Part shown: positions 34,487 to 43,467 of the stretch, in pieces
Layout of the letters: the number at the start of each line of letters is the position of its first letter
Position numbering within the stretch: position 1 is the stretch's first letter
Source of the DNA: Algiphilus sp965216485
GTDB lineage: Bacteria; Pseudomonadota; Gammaproteobacteria; Nevskiales; Nevskiaceae
DNA: 64,000 bases
Assembly (NCBI RefSeq): GCF_965216485.1
Contig: NZ_OZ244162.1
Location: 806,001 to 870,000 of the forward strand
Direction: 5' to 3'
Position numbers and translations under genes: made by a program
The notes under the pieces: model-generated
Told to the model about the DNA's origin: nothing
Seen by the model: the letters and a program-made list of their open reading frames with translations, nothing else
Database searches by the model: none

Positions 34487-35446
34487 ATGACCCCGGTCGA
34501 GCCCGCCCCCTACCGCACCCTGTCCGACCACCTGTGGTGCATCGATACCCAGCAGCTGCGCGAACAGCTGGCCGCCTGCTATCTGGTGGGCGACGGCACG
34601 CACTATGCCTTCATCGAATGCGGCACCAATCACAGCGTGCCGCAGTTGCTGGCGCTGCTCGATCATCTCGGCATCCAGCGTGCGCAGGTGCGCTACGTTA
34701 TCCCCACCCACGTGCACCTGGATCACGCCGGCGGCGCCGGGCTGCTGATGCAGGAGCTGCCCGAAGCCACGCTGGTGATGCATCCGCGCGGTGCGCGACA
34801 CATGGTGGACCCCAGCGCGTTGTGGAAAGGGGTATGTGCGGTCTATGGCGACGACGAGGCTGAACGCATGTATGGCGCGCTGGTTCCGGTGCCCGAAGAG
34901 CGGGTGCGCATTGCCGACAGCGGTGAGCAGATTGCGATAGGTAGCCGTGTTCTGGAAGTCCTCGACAGTCCCGGTCATGCGCGGCACCACTTCAGCCTGT
35001 GGGACGCCGCCACGCGTGGCTGGTTCACCGGAGATACCTTCGGGCTGTCCTACCGTGAATTCGACAGCGAATATGGCGCCTTCGTGATTCCCACGACGAC
35101 GCCGGTGCAGTTTGACCCGGACGCCTGGAAGACCACGCTGGATGCCTATCTGGCGCGCGATCCGGCCTGCATGTACCTGACGCATTACTGTCGCGTGGAG
35201 GATGTGCAGCGCCTGGCGGATGACCTGCGCACCGCCATCGATGACTACGTCACCATCGCCCGCTCGCTCAAGGACAGCCATCACCGCCACGACGCCATCG
35301 TCGACGCCCTTTTGGCGCACGCGGTGGGCGCGGCGCAGCGCCATGCGGCACCGCTCAGCGAACAGACGGTACGCGAGCTGCTGGCCCACGACATCGAGCT
35401 GAATGCCCAGGGGCTGGAAGTGTGGCTCGACCGCGAGGCCGCATAG
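34487..35446 (+). CDS. MBL fold metallo-hydrolase
   Basis: This 319-residue metallo-beta-lactamase-fold hydrolase binds metal through THVHLDHAGG, with H75, H77, D79 and H80, and later SPGHARHH and FTGDTFG. Proteins of this type include thioesterases, lactonases and sulfur-dioxygenase relatives, and the reaction cannot be chosen from sequence. The start at 34487 lies 10 bases after GAAGGA and follows the permease stop by 7 bases, so it may be cotranscribed. Its 3' end overlaps the next gene by 25 bases. Confidence 0.9.
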   Translation: MTPVEPAPYRTLSDHLWCIDTQQLREQLAACYLVGDGTHYAFIECGTNHSVPQLLALLDHLGIQRAQVRYVIPTHVHLDHAGGAGLLMQELPEATLVMHPRGARHMVDPSALWKGVCAVYGDDEAERMYGALVPVPEERVRIADSGEQIAIGSRVLEVLDSPGHARHHFSLWDAATRGWFTGDTFGLSYREFDSEYGAFVIPTTTPVQFDPDAWKTTLDAYLARDPACMYLTHYCRVEDVQRLADDLRTAIDDYVTIARSLKDSHHRHDAIVDALLAHAVGAAQRHAAPLSEQTVRELLAHDIELNAQGLEVWLDREAA

Positions 35447-36522
35447 AGCGTCTGCCGGGCGTGCGCGTACTGCTTGTCGCCGGCCTTGGCCTCTGGCTGA
35501 GCGGCTGCGCTTCGATGGCCTACTACGGGCATCTGATCAAGGGACAGACCGAAGTGCTGGCGGCGCGCACGCCGATTGCCGAGGTCGTTGCCGACCCGGA
35601 CACGGACGAGACCCTGCGCAGGCGACTGCAGCGCGTTGATCAGGCGCGCGGTTTTGCCGTGGCGCAGCTTGCGCTGCCGGAAAGCGGCAGCTATCGCAGC
35701 TACGTCGAACTCGACCGCCGCTACGTACTGTGGAATGTCTTCGCCGCGCCCGAGTTCTCGATGCAGGCCTATCGGTGGTGCAACTGGCTCTATGGGTGCT
35801 TTGCCTACCGCGGCTATTACCGCGAGGCACCGGCACAGCGCGAGGCCGAGCGGCTTGAGGCGCAAGGCATGGACACGCATATCGGCGGGGTGCCGGCCTA
35901 TTCAACGCTGGGATGGTTCGACGACCCATTGCTGTGGTCGATGATGTACTGGGACGACGACACCTTGCTCGAAACCCTGTTTCACGAACTGGCGCACGAG
36001 CGCCTGTTCGTGAAGGGCGACACCGCCTTCAACGAGTCCTACGCCAGCTTCGTCGGCGAGGAGGGACTGCGCCAGTGGGCTGCGTCGCGTGGCCTGCCGC
36101 CGCCGTCTGCCAGCGTGCAGCGGCAGCGGCGCAGCGGCTTTGTCGCCCTGGTGGAAGACACCCGTAGGCAGCTGGAATCACTGTATAGCCAGCCTCTGTC
36201 CACCGAAGCCATGCGAGCACGCAAGACCGAGATCATCGACGCGATGCGCGCGCGCTATCGCAGGCTGCGCGATGTGCAATGGGACGGCTGGGGTGGCTAT
36301 GACCATTGGTTCGATGCACCCATCAACAACGCCAAGCTGCTGACCATTGGTCTCTATCACCAATGGGTGCCGGCCTTTGCCGCCTTGTTCGCGGAGATGG
36401 GGGAGGACTGGTCGGCATTCCACGACGCGGTGGAAGCACTGGCCGACGCACCCCGGGACGAACGTCGGAACCGGCTGGAGCAATTGGCGGCACAGCAGCC
36501 TGGCGCTCGCGCGCCGCGCTGA
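35422..36522 (+). CDS. Predicted aminopeptidase, lipoprotein (COG4324 type)
   Basis: This 366-residue protein is a putative zinc aminopeptidase anchored by a lipobox. The N-terminus has a hydrophobic stretch ending LSGCAS, giving a lipidated cysteine. The zinc motif HELAHE is at 188-193, with a downstream NESYASFVGEEG that could supply the third ligand. It fits the DUF2265/Aminopep family of Gram-negative lipoproteins. The start is GTG at 35422, overlapping the MBL gene; GTG at 35461 is an alternative that keeps the signal peptide. The natural substrate is unknown. Confidence 0.88.
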   Translation: MARPRGRIERLPGVRVLLVAGLGLWLSGCASMAYYGHLIKGQTEVLAARTPIAEVVADPDTDETLRRRLQRVDQARGFAVAQLALPESGSYRSYVELDRRYVLWNVFAAPEFSMQAYRWCNWLYGCFAYRGYYREAPAQREAERLEAQGMDTHIGGVPAYSTLGWFDDPLLWSMMYWDDDTLLETLFHELAHERLFVKGDTAFNESYASFVGEEGLRQWAASRGLPPPSASVQRQRRSGFVALVEDTRRQLESLYSQPLSTEAMRARKTEIIDAMRARYRRLRDVQWDGWGGYDHWFDAPINNAKLLTIGLYHQWVPAFAALFAEMGEDWSAFHDAVEALADAPRDERRNRLEQLAAQQPGARAPR

Positions 36523-36539
36523 AGCGCGCCTTCGGGAAC

Positions 36540-37538
36540 TCAGGCGCTTTGGGCTGTAGAGGATGTGTCCGTCGGCGCTTGGTCGAGGCGCAGCGTCTCG
36601 CCCAGGGCCACGGTGGTGAAGGCTTCTTCCGGCACCCCGGCGGCCGCCACCGCGCGCCGCAGTCGCTGAGGTGGCTCGTTCATGGGCTCCGTGGTCAGCC
36701 GGAAGGTGCCCCAGTGCATGCCGATCGAACGCCGCGCCCCCAGTTCCTGGTGCATGCGTACGGCTTCCTCGGGGTTGGCGTGCACCGGCGCCATGAAGGC
36801 ACGCGGTTCGTAGGCGCCGATGGGAAGGAGCGCCAGATCAATGGGTGCGAAACGCGAGCCGATATCCGCGAAGTCGCGCGAATAGCCGCTGTCACCGGCG
36901 AAGAAGCAGCGCCATCCGGGGCTCTCGATGATGAAGCCGGCCCACAGCCGCTGGTTGCGATCCAGCGCGGCGCGCCCTGAGAAATGCTGTACCGGCACGG
37001 CGTGGATGTGCAGCGTCTGATGGCGGTGCTGCTCCCACCAGTCGAGTTCGACCCAGTGATCGAAACCGCGCCGGCCAAGCCACTGCCCCAGACGCAACGG
37101 CGCGACGATGAGCGGATCGTCGCGCTGGCGCAGCGCCTTCAGTGTGGGCAGATCGCAGTGGTCGTAGTGGTCGTGCGACAGCAGTACCAGATCAATCGGC
37201 GGCAGCGTCTCCAGCGTCAGACCCGGCGCCTGCAGCCGCTTGGGGCCGGCAAAGCCAAAGGGGGAGGCGCGCTCGCTGAGCACCGGGTCAGTCAGGATGT
37301 TGTATCCGCCCTGCTGCAGCAGGAAGCTGGCGTGGCCGATCCAGGTCGCGGTGCTTGTGCTCCGGTTGCGGCGCAGCGCATCGACCTCGGGGGTGACGCG
37401 CGCGACATCGGGCGGCTCGAAGGGGCGCAAGGCCAGTTCGGCCACAAACTTGAGCAGGGCCCAGCTCGGGCCGTGGTGGGCGCGGCTGTAACGGTTGTGA
37501 AAGCGCGCCTGATGCCGCCGATTCCGGGAATCGCTCAT
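36540..37538 (-). CDS. MBL fold metallo-hydrolase, NAPE-PLD-like
   Basis: This 332-residue protein belongs to the N-acyl-phosphatidylethanolamine phospholipase D/UlaG-like branch of the MBL fold. It has WIGHASFLLQ near the N-terminus, LLSHDHYDHCD as the main metal site, CFFAGDSGYS and the histidine of GMHWGTFRL. Substrate specificity is open, as bacterial members are poorly characterised. It ends convergently with the aminopeptidase gene (17 bases between stops) and starts 9 bases after the stop of an Fe(II)/2OG oxygenase gene, so the two are probably one operon downstream of recQ. Confidence 0.92.
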   Translation of the reverse strand: MSDSRNRRHQARFHNRYSRAHHGPSWALLKFVAELALRPFEPPDVARVTPEVDALRRNRSTSTATWIGHASFLLQQGGYNILTDPVLSERASPFGFAGPKRLQAPGLTLETLPPIDLVLLSHDHYDHCDLPTLKALRQRDDPLIVAPLRLGQWLGRRGFDHWVELDWWEQHRHQTLHIHAVPVQHFSGRAALDRNQRLWAGFIIESPGWRCFFAGDSGYSRDFADIGSRFAPIDLALLPIGAYEPRAFMAPVHANPEEAVRMHQELGARRSIGMHWGTFRLTTEPMNEPPQRLRRAVAAAGVPEEAFTTVALGETLRLDQAPTDTSSTAQSA

Positions 37539-37547
37539 CGCCGGGAG

Positions 37548-38114
37548 CTATCGCCAGCGCGGGCCGATGATCCAGGCCACCAGACTGAAGCGTTCGCCCC
37601 GGGTGACTGGGGTGACGCGGTGCATGACGAAGCTCGGGAAGGCCACGATGGCGCCGCGTTCGCGCGAGGCGGCGATGCCGCGCATCTTGTACCAGAGTTC
37701 CAGGTTGCCGCCTTCGTAGTCATCTGCATGACTGAGCTGCACCGAGAAACTGATCTTGCGACCGCTATTCTTATCGCCGTTGTCCATATGCCAGTTGTAG
37801 AAGCCTTCATCGCTGGCGTCATAGCGGGCCAATTGGATGGCGCCGTTGAAATCGGTGATATCGAAGCCGAATACCTCGCGGTTCATCTTCTCGATCTGTG
37901 CCCAGATGCGCTCGTAGAGCCAGCCATGGCCGTCGGCGCGCCGCAGCCACATCACCTGTGAACGGCGGATGCGCGGGTCATTGCCACCACCGGAGGTCGT
38001 CCCTGCGGTCAATCCTTCACTGCGCGCCAGTGCGATCAGCCCGTCCATCTCCTCATCTTCGAGGATGCGCGGGATGCAGTACATGCGCGTAAAACCTTCG
38101 GGCGTGGCGGTCAT
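37548..38114 (-). CDS. 2-oxoglutarate/Fe(II)-dependent oxygenase
   Basis: This 188-residue jelly-roll oxygenase has a full metal and cofactor set: H109 and D111 in YNWHMDNGD, the distal H165 in SFVMHRVTPV, and R175 for 2-oxoglutarate in GERFSLVAWI. The layout resembles PKHD/prolyl-4-hydroxylase-like enzymes that hydroxylate protein residues or small molecules. It lies 79 bases downstream of recQ and 9 bases before the NAPE-PLD-like MBL gene. A second, unrelated-looking P4H-type oxygenase starts on the other side of recQ. Confidence 0.9.
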   Translation of the reverse strand: MTATPEGFTRMYCIPRILEDEEMDGLIALARSEGLTAGTTSGGGNDPRIRRSQVMWLRRADGHGWLYERIWAQIEKMNREVFGFDITDFNGAIQLARYDASDEGFYNWHMDNGDKNSGRKISFSVQLSHADDYEGGNLELWYKMRGIAASRERGAIVAFPSFVMHRVTPVTRGERFSLVAWIIGPRWR

Positions 38115-38193
38115 GGTCGAGACGGTCGAGCGGTGGACGAGGGCGTTAGGGTAGCGCTGTTGCGGTGGCAGCGACGGCGGTGCGATCGGCACT

Positions 38194-40071
38194 TCAATGA
38201 CCGGAGAGGGCATCGAGCAGTGCCTCGCCGTAGCGCGCGATCTTGGCAGCACCCAGACCAGGAACCTCGCGCAGAGCGTCAAGGCTGTCCGGTCGTCGCT
38301 CGGCGATGGCGCGCAGCGTGCGATCGTGCGCCACCACGTAGGCGGGCACGCCTTCCTGCTGGGCGATGGCCAGCCGCGCTGCGCGCAGGGCGTCGAAGGC
38401 CGCCTGGCTGGCGGCGTCCAGGCTGGCTTCCGCGGCGGCAGGGGCACGCCGCCCGCCGGGCGCGCGGCGCTGTGAAGGCGTGCCTTGTGCTGGTGGCAGC
38501 CAGCGTGCGGGCTGGGCGCCACGCATCACGGCACCGCCCTCCTCGGTCAGGCGCAGGACCGGATAGTCGTCACCGCTGAAGCTGATCCACCCGGCGGTGA
38601 CGCAGCGCCCCAGCGCACGCTGGATCCACTCCCGTGGGCGCTCGGCGAGCAGACCATAAGTGCGCACCTGGGTCAGCCCCATGCGCTCAAGTTTGGCGTC
38701 GTGCTCACCGCGCAGCAGGGCGACGGCCATCTTCATGCCGAGCCGGCCATGGACGCGCGCTACGGCCGACAGAAGCTGCTGCGCCAGCAGCGTGGCGTCT
38801 TCGTCCGTGCCGCCGTCGTCCAGCGTCAGGCAGACGTCGCAGCGACCGCAGCCGGCAAGGGTTTCGGCTTCATCGCCGAAATAGCGAAGGATGGCGTCGT
38901 GGCGGCAGGAGCCGCCCTCGGCCCAGCGGATCAGCTCGAGAAAGAGATTCCATTTGTGCTCGACGATCTCGCCCTGGTCTGAGGCCTGCTCACCGCCGGG
39001 GGATTCGAGCAGGCGTCGCCGCTGTGGCAGATCGGATTGCGCCCAGCACAGCACGCCGATGGCATCCTTGCCGTCGCGGCCAGCACGACCGACTTCCTGA
39101 TAGTAGGCCTCGATGGAGCCAGGCGGCGCGAAGTGCACCACGGCGCGGACATCGGCGCGGTCAATGCCCATGCCAAAGGCGTTGGTGGCGCAGATCAAGT
39201 CGATGTGCCCTTGGGCGAAATCCTCCTGCGCGAGCTGGCGGTCCTCGGCTGGCAGCCCCGCATGGTAGCTGCGGGTGCGCCAACCCAGGCCGGCAAGCCG
39301 GCCGGCTTCGCTCTCGGCCAGCTTGCGTGTCGGCGTATAGACAATGGCCAGGCCGCGCTTGCCCCCGGGCGCACCCAGCGCCTCCTTGAGGGCGGCATCC
39401 ACCACCCGCTGGCGCTCGCGCTGGCCGTTCACCTCGGTGGCGCGCAGCGCCAGATTGGGGCGGGCGAAGCCATGGATGAGCTGTGGTGTGTCGGCTCCCA
39501 GTCCGAGGCGGTTGACGATTTCGTCGCGCACCACGGGTGTGGCGGTGGCAGTGCAGGCAAGCACGTGCGGCGGCGCGAGTTCGCGGACCAGATCGCCGAT
39601 CTGCATGTATTCGGGACGGAAATCGTGCCCCCATTCACTGATGCAGTGCGCCTCGTCCACGGCAATCAACGGGCAGTCGATCTGTGCCAGTCGGTTGCGA
39701 AAACCGGGCGCCGCCAGCCGCTCGGGGGCGATGTAGACCAGCCGGAAGGCGCCGGACCACAGGCCTTCCAGCCGGCGCTGCAGTTCGTCCGGCGACAAGG
39801 TGGCGGCGAGATAGGTGGCGGCGACGCCGCGCGCCTGCAGCGCCGCCACCTGGTCGGCCATCAGAGCCACCAGCGGTGACACGACCACGGTCGTACCCGG
39901 CATCATCAGCGCGGGCACCTGATAGCAGAGGGATTTACCGCCACCGGTGGGCGCGACCAGCAAGGTGCGTCCGTGCTCCAGCAGGGTGTCGATGGCCTTT
40001 TGCTGTCCGGGGCGGAACCCGGCATAGCCCAGGGTGGTGAGGACCTGTTCGGCTTCGGCGAGACGATGCAT
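38194..40071 (-). CDS. recQ: ATP-dependent DNA helicase RecQ family
   Basis: This 625-residue superfamily-2 helicase unwinds DNA 3' to 5' during recombination repair. Walker A TGGGKS is at 42-47, the DEAH box sits in AVDEAHCISEWGHDFRPEY, motif VI QEVGRAGRDG is present, and four cysteines in the RecQ zinc region include CGRCDVC. A C-terminal HRDC domain covers about 545-620. A short Lys/Gly-poor linker leads to HRDC, slightly different from E. coli RecQ. The ATG at 40071 has no ribosome-binding site, and TACACT ends seven bases upstream, so leaderless translation is possible. Confidence 0.94.
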   Translation of the reverse strand: MHRLAEAEQVLTTLGYAGFRPGQQKAIDTLLEHGRTLLVAPTGGGKSLCYQVPALMMPGTTVVVSPLVALMADQVAALQARGVAATYLAATLSPDELQRRLEGLWSGAFRLVYIAPERLAAPGFRNRLAQIDCPLIAVDEAHCISEWGHDFRPEYMQIGDLVRELAPPHVLACTATATPVVRDEIVNRLGLGADTPQLIHGFARPNLALRATEVNGQRERQRVVDAALKEALGAPGGKRGLAIVYTPTRKLAESEAGRLAGLGWRTRSYHAGLPAEDRQLAQEDFAQGHIDLICATNAFGMGIDRADVRAVVHFAPPGSIEAYYQEVGRAGRDGKDAIGVLCWAQSDLPQRRRLLESPGGEQASDQGEIVEHKWNLFLELIRWAEGGSCRHDAILRYFGDEAETLAGCGRCDVCLTLDDGGTDEDATLLAQQLLSAVARVHGRLGMKMAVALLRGEHDAKLERMGLTQVRTYGLLAERPREWIQRALGRCVTAGWISFSGDDYPVLRLTEEGGAVMRGAQPARWLPPAQGTPSQRRAPGGRRAPAAAEASLDAASQAAFDALRAARLAIAQQEGVPAYVVAHDRTLRAIAERRPDSLDALREVPGLGAAKIARYGEALLDALSGH

Positions 40072-40159
40072 GGCGCGCAGTGTAAGGTCACAGCCACTGA
40101 CACGGTTCGCGCACGGCGTTAGCCTTGCCGCAACCGTCACCACGGAGGCATCAGGCGCA

Positions 40160-40798
40160 ATGGCACGGTCGGAAGCGCGCAGTCAGCTTTGCGACGATCC
40201 GCGCATCGAAATGGCGCAGTACTTCCTGTCGCCCGACGAAGCAGCCCACGTCATTGCGTTGGCGCGCGACGATCTCGGCGAAGCCGGCGTCAGTCTCGAC
40301 AGCGGCATTGGCAAGAGCAGTGGGCGCACGGCCTGGAATGCCTGGATTCAGCACGACCATGACGCGGTAGTCCACGCCCTGTGCGAGCGGTTGGCTGAGC
40401 TGGCGGGCCATCCGCTGGCCCACGCAGAATCCCTGCAGGTGGTGTACTACGCGCCGGGCGGCGAGTATCGCGCCCACTATGACGCCTACGATGTCAGCAC
40501 CGAGCGCGGTCAGCGCTACACCGCGCGCGGCGGTCAGCGTCTGTGTACCGCCATCCTCTATCTCAACAACGTGGACGCCGGCGGCAGGACGCGCTTCCCG
40601 CGCCTTGATCTCGCCATTCGTCCCGAGTTGGGCAACGTCCTGGTGTTCGACAGCTGCGAAGCCGGTTCGCGGCGGGTGCATCCCCTGTCGCTGCACGCCT
40701 CCGAACCGCTGGAGGCGGGGGAGAAGTGGATCGCGAATCTCTGGTTTCGCGAGCGGCCGTATCGGGCCGACGGGGCCGCGACCGGGCCTGCTGCCTAG
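40160..40798 (+). CDS. Prolyl 4-hydroxylase-like 2OG-Fe(II) oxygenase
   Basis: This 212-residue oxygenase of the P4Hc type has iron ligands H106 and D108 in RAHYDAYD, H179 in SLHASEPLEAGEKW and 2-oxoglutarate-binding K189. YLNNVDAGGRTRFPRL is the usual core strand. Bacterial members hydroxylate proline in peptides or ribosomal and translation factors, but the substrate here is unknown. It is divergent from recQ, starting 88 bases away, with GGAGG upstream of the ATG. The frame remains open through the recQ start, but the conserved domain begins only after 40160. Confidence 0.9.
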   Translation: MARSEARSQLCDDPRIEMAQYFLSPDEAAHVIALARDDLGEAGVSLDSGIGKSSGRTAWNAWIQHDHDAVVHALCERLAELAGHPLAHAESLQVVYYAPGGEYRAHYDAYDVSTERGQRYTARGGQRLCTAILYLNNVDAGGRTRFPRLDLAIRPELGNVLVFDSCEAGSRRVHPLSLHASEPLEAGEKWIANLWFRERPYRADGAATGPAA

Positions 40799-40816
40799 CC
40801 GCGACGCCGGTCCGGA

Positions 40817-42418
40817 TCAGGCAGTGGCGCCCAAAGCATCCGCTTGGGTGCGTTCGCCCAGTCGGTCGGCAGCCTTGCGCAGGTGTTCGATCATCTGTCG
40901 AGTGGCGCGTACCTGTTCAAGCCTCGCGTGGACTTCGCCCGTAGTGATGCGACCTGCGACCGCCGCCTGTAACAGTGCCTCGCGGGCCAGTCGGGCCAAG
41001 GGTTTCAAATCAATTTCCGTGTCTGGGGCGGCGGGCATTGATTTCACCCCGCTCAGTACCTGGATGCTGGCGCGCTGAAACGCGCCGACGGAGCCATCGT
41101 CGCCTGCCAAGGTGACGAGAGCCGCAGAACGCGTATGTGCGAGGGCATCCCGCAGTTCATGGGCGGCGCGCAGAACATCGGTCAATTCGACCGCGAGCGC
41201 TGCCGTCAGCCGCTGCAGTTCGAGCTTGGAGACCGCGGTCTCCACACAGTCCAGCAGGGTCGCTATTGACCCTTGCAGACGCTCCAGTCGAGCCCGGTCC
41301 ACCTCCTTCTGCATCGTCAGCAGTGCGGCGTCCCGGGTCATCCCGATCATCCTTCGCAGTTCCAGTCGCATGGCCTCAAGCGCGAGGGCCGGCGTCCCGG
41401 CTGTTGTGGCGTCCAGATAACGCGGCTTGCCCAGTAGCTCTTCGGCGGTGGCGAAGCGTTGCCCCAACCACTGCGAGAGCCGCCCCGTGAGTGGCCAGAG
41501 CAGCAGAACGCCGAGAACGTTGAACAGTGTGTGGAAGACGGCCAGCGCAACCGCAGGCGCGGCATCCAGAGCGAGGAGGCGGCTGGTCTGGCTGACCAGC
41601 CACAGCATGATCGGCAACAGCGCCAGGGCCACGGCGCCGGTGAGAACATTGAAGACGACGTGTGCGCTTGCCACGCGACGCGCGTTGGCCGTGGCGCCCA
41701 ACGTGGCCAGTACGGCCGTTGACGTGGTGCCCACGTTCGCGCCAATGACCATCGCAGCCGCCGCCGCGAGATCGACAAGCCCGCCCGTGGCAGCCGTCAA
41801 CGTGATCGCAATGGCGGCACTTGAGGATTGCGTGACCAGCGTCATGAAGAAGCCGATCCCCACGAAAAGCAGCAGACCGACCACAGAGCCCGACGGGATG
41901 GCACTCAGATCAACGACCTGTGCCAATCCTTCGAAGGCGCCGCGCAAGAAGTCGATACCGATGAAGAACAGGCCGAAGCCGGCCAGCGCTTCGCCCAAGG
42001 CACCGCGACGCGATCGAGAGCCGCTCAGGCGCAGCGCCATGCCAATGCCGATCAAGGGCAGCGCGAAGGCTTCTACCTTGATCTTGAATCCGACGGCGGC
42101 CACCAGCCAACCTGTCATCGTCGTGCCGATGTTGGCGCCGTACACCACGCCCAATGCCTGATGTAGGGTGAGCAGATTGGCATTGACGAAGCCGATCGTG
42201 GCAACGGTGACCGCGCTGGATGATTGCACGACCCCGGTAATCAGCGCCCCCGAAGCAATGCCGCGCAGTGGCGTGCTGGTCCACCGGCCCAGCAGCTCCT
42301 TCAATGCGTCGCCGGCAGCGAGTCGGAGGCCATCCGAGATCATGCCAACGGCGAGCAGGAAAAGCCCAAGACCACCAACGAGCGCGCCGAGAGTGTCGAA
42401 TGAGAGGGCGGATTCCAT
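40817..42418 (-). CDS. Na/Pi cotransporter family protein
   Basis: This 533-residue protein belongs to the Na+-dependent phosphate cotransporter family (NptA/YjbB-like). The twin QSSS repeats, VVQSSSAVT and VTQSSSAAIA, mark the two inverted transport repeats, each with several TM segments. The C-terminal 160 residues form a PhoU-like helical domain. It likely exports or imports phosphate across the inner membrane. The ATG at 42418 gives a natural N-terminus; upstream starts extend by up to 39 residues. The gene is convergent with the P4H-like gene, with only 18 bases between stops. Confidence 0.92.
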   Translation of the reverse strand: MESALSFDTLGALVGGLGLFLLAVGMISDGLRLAAGDALKELLGRWTSTPLRGIASGALITGVVQSSSAVTVATIGFVNANLLTLHQALGVVYGANIGTTMTGWLVAAVGFKIKVEAFALPLIGIGMALRLSGSRSRRGALGEALAGFGLFFIGIDFLRGAFEGLAQVVDLSAIPSGSVVGLLLFVGIGFFMTLVTQSSSAAIAITLTAATGGLVDLAAAAAMVIGANVGTTSTAVLATLGATANARRVASAHVVFNVLTGAVALALLPIMLWLVSQTSRLLALDAAPAVALAVFHTLFNVLGVLLLWPLTGRLSQWLGQRFATAEELLGKPRYLDATTAGTPALALEAMRLELRRMIGMTRDAALLTMQKEVDRARLERLQGSIATLLDCVETAVSKLELQRLTAALAVELTDVLRAAHELRDALAHTRSAALVTLAGDDGSVGAFQRASIQVLSGVKSMPAAPDTEIDLKPLARLAREALLQAAVAGRITTGEVHARLEQVRATRQMIEHLRKAADRLGERTQADALGATA

Positions 42419-42669
42419 TGCTGGATTGTGCCGCATCAGATGCCCGGTGAAGGACTTCGCAAAGGTCCAAGAGGAAGGCTCGTATGGGGCAGGCGCGAAT
42501 TCCTGTTGCAGGTGCGACAGTGCGACGGCATGCACGGCGGCGGCTCGAAGGAATGCCCGATGCGCGTTTCACAGGCACCGCAACCGAACGCCTGTTCAGG
42601 CTTCACTCATGGCGCATGCATAGCCTCCTCTCCGTCGCGACGATGACTCATTTGCAATGGAGAGAATCA

Positions 42670-43260
42670 ATGAAGACGTTCACGACCTATCTTTCCGGCT
42701 TGGCGCTTGCGGGTGGCTTGACCGCCATTCCGAGCACTGTGCTGGCCCAGAACGAAGAAGTTGGGGCCTACCTCGGCGGTGGTGTTGGTTATTTCCGCAT
42801 CAACGACGAGGACTTTCCCGACAGCGAGGACGAATTGAAGGACAACCGCTGGTCCTGGCGCGGCCAGGCCGGTATCCAATTCAATCCCGTGTTCAGCGTC
42901 GAGGGTGGCTATACCGACTTTGGTGAAGTTGAGGACGGTTCGCTCGAGCTGGATGCCGACGGCAGCTTCGTCGCGGCCCTGGTGCACCTGCCGCTGGCCA
43001 ATGGCGTTGCCCCCTACGGCAAGGTCGGCCAGCTCTGGTGGGATGTCGAGCGCAGGGCCACCACCACCAGTAGCGGCTTTCTGGGCGGTGGCGAGACCAC
43101 CGTGTCGCGCAGCAGCGAGGACGGCAACGACACCTTCTACGGCGTCGGCATTCGCTTCGGCGAAGGGCCGGGGCTGCAGATGCGCGTCGAGTACGACCGC
43201 TTCGCGCTGGACGATGCCGATGTCGATATGGCGTCGGTCAACCTGCAGTATCGCTTCTGA
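42670..43260 (+). CDS. Outer-membrane beta-barrel protein (OmpA-like/porin family)
   Basis: This 196-residue protein has a signal peptide cleaved after TVLA (residue 26) and a repeat of amphipathic strands ending in QYRF, the C-terminal phenylalanine of BAM substrates. Strand patterns such as AGIQFNPVFSVEGGYTDFG and MRVEYDRFALDD resemble the eight-stranded OmpA/OmpX fold. No periplasmic domain follows. The region between barrel strands is acidic, suggesting surface-exposed loops. Two strong hairpins follow the stop. The gene is probably monocistronic. Confidence 0.9.
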   Translation: MKTFTTYLSGLALAGGLTAIPSTVLAQNEEVGAYLGGGVGYFRINDEDFPDSEDELKDNRWSWRGQAGIQFNPVFSVEGGYTDFGEVEDGSLELDADGSFVAALVHLPLANGVAPYGKVGQLWWDVERRATTTSSGFLGGGETTVSRSSEDGNDTFYGVGIRFGEGPGLQMRVEYDRFALDDADVDMASVNLQYRF

Positions 43261-43268
43261 GTGGTGCC

Positions 43269-43292
43269 GGGGAGATGCGACTGCATCTCCCC
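43269..43292 (+). terminator. Perfect 10-bp hairpin after the outer-membrane barrel gene
   Basis: GGGGAGATGC (43269-43278) pairs perfectly with GCATCTCCCC (43283-43292) across a GACT tetraloop, eight bases after the stop. No T-run follows, so this is likely a 3'-end-stabilising hairpin placed before the terminator at 43309. Confidence 0.6.
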
Positions 43293-43308
43293 ATCCAGCT
43301 GTCTCCCT

Positions 43309-43342
43309 AGGCCCTCTGTTGCGCAGAGGGCCTACTGCTTTT
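43309..43342 (+). terminator. Rho-independent terminator after the outer-membrane barrel gene
   Basis: A perfect 10-bp stem, AGGCCCTCTG (43309-43318) with CAGAGGGCCT (43324-43333) and a 5-base loop, is followed by ACTGCTTTT. It should end the barrel transcript before the PrpD promoter. Confidence 0.8.
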
Positions 43343-43375
43343 GGCGCATCGCAGGCGCCAGCGCGCGCGCTAGGC

Positions 43376-43403
43376 TTGGTAAGAGCGCTGCAGCGTTTAG
43401 AAT
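43376..43403 (+). promoter_or_regulatory. Promoter upstream of the PrpD-family gene
   Basis: TTGGTA (43376-43381) and TAGAAT (43398-43403) are separated by 16 bases, a reasonable sigma70 pair, 64 bases upstream of the ATG. The position just behind the preceding terminator supports it. Confidence 0.5.
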
Positions 43404-43467
43404 CCACAACCCCACACAAGCGCCGCCCCCCGGCGGGTAGCCAGATCACGAGAAAGGAAACCTTGGA

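Noticed and set aside
36522..36549. AAGCGC/GCGCTT repeat between the convergent aminopeptidase and MBL genes as a bidirectional terminator
   Set aside because: Six-base arms separated by sixteen bases and overlapping a coding end are not persuasive.
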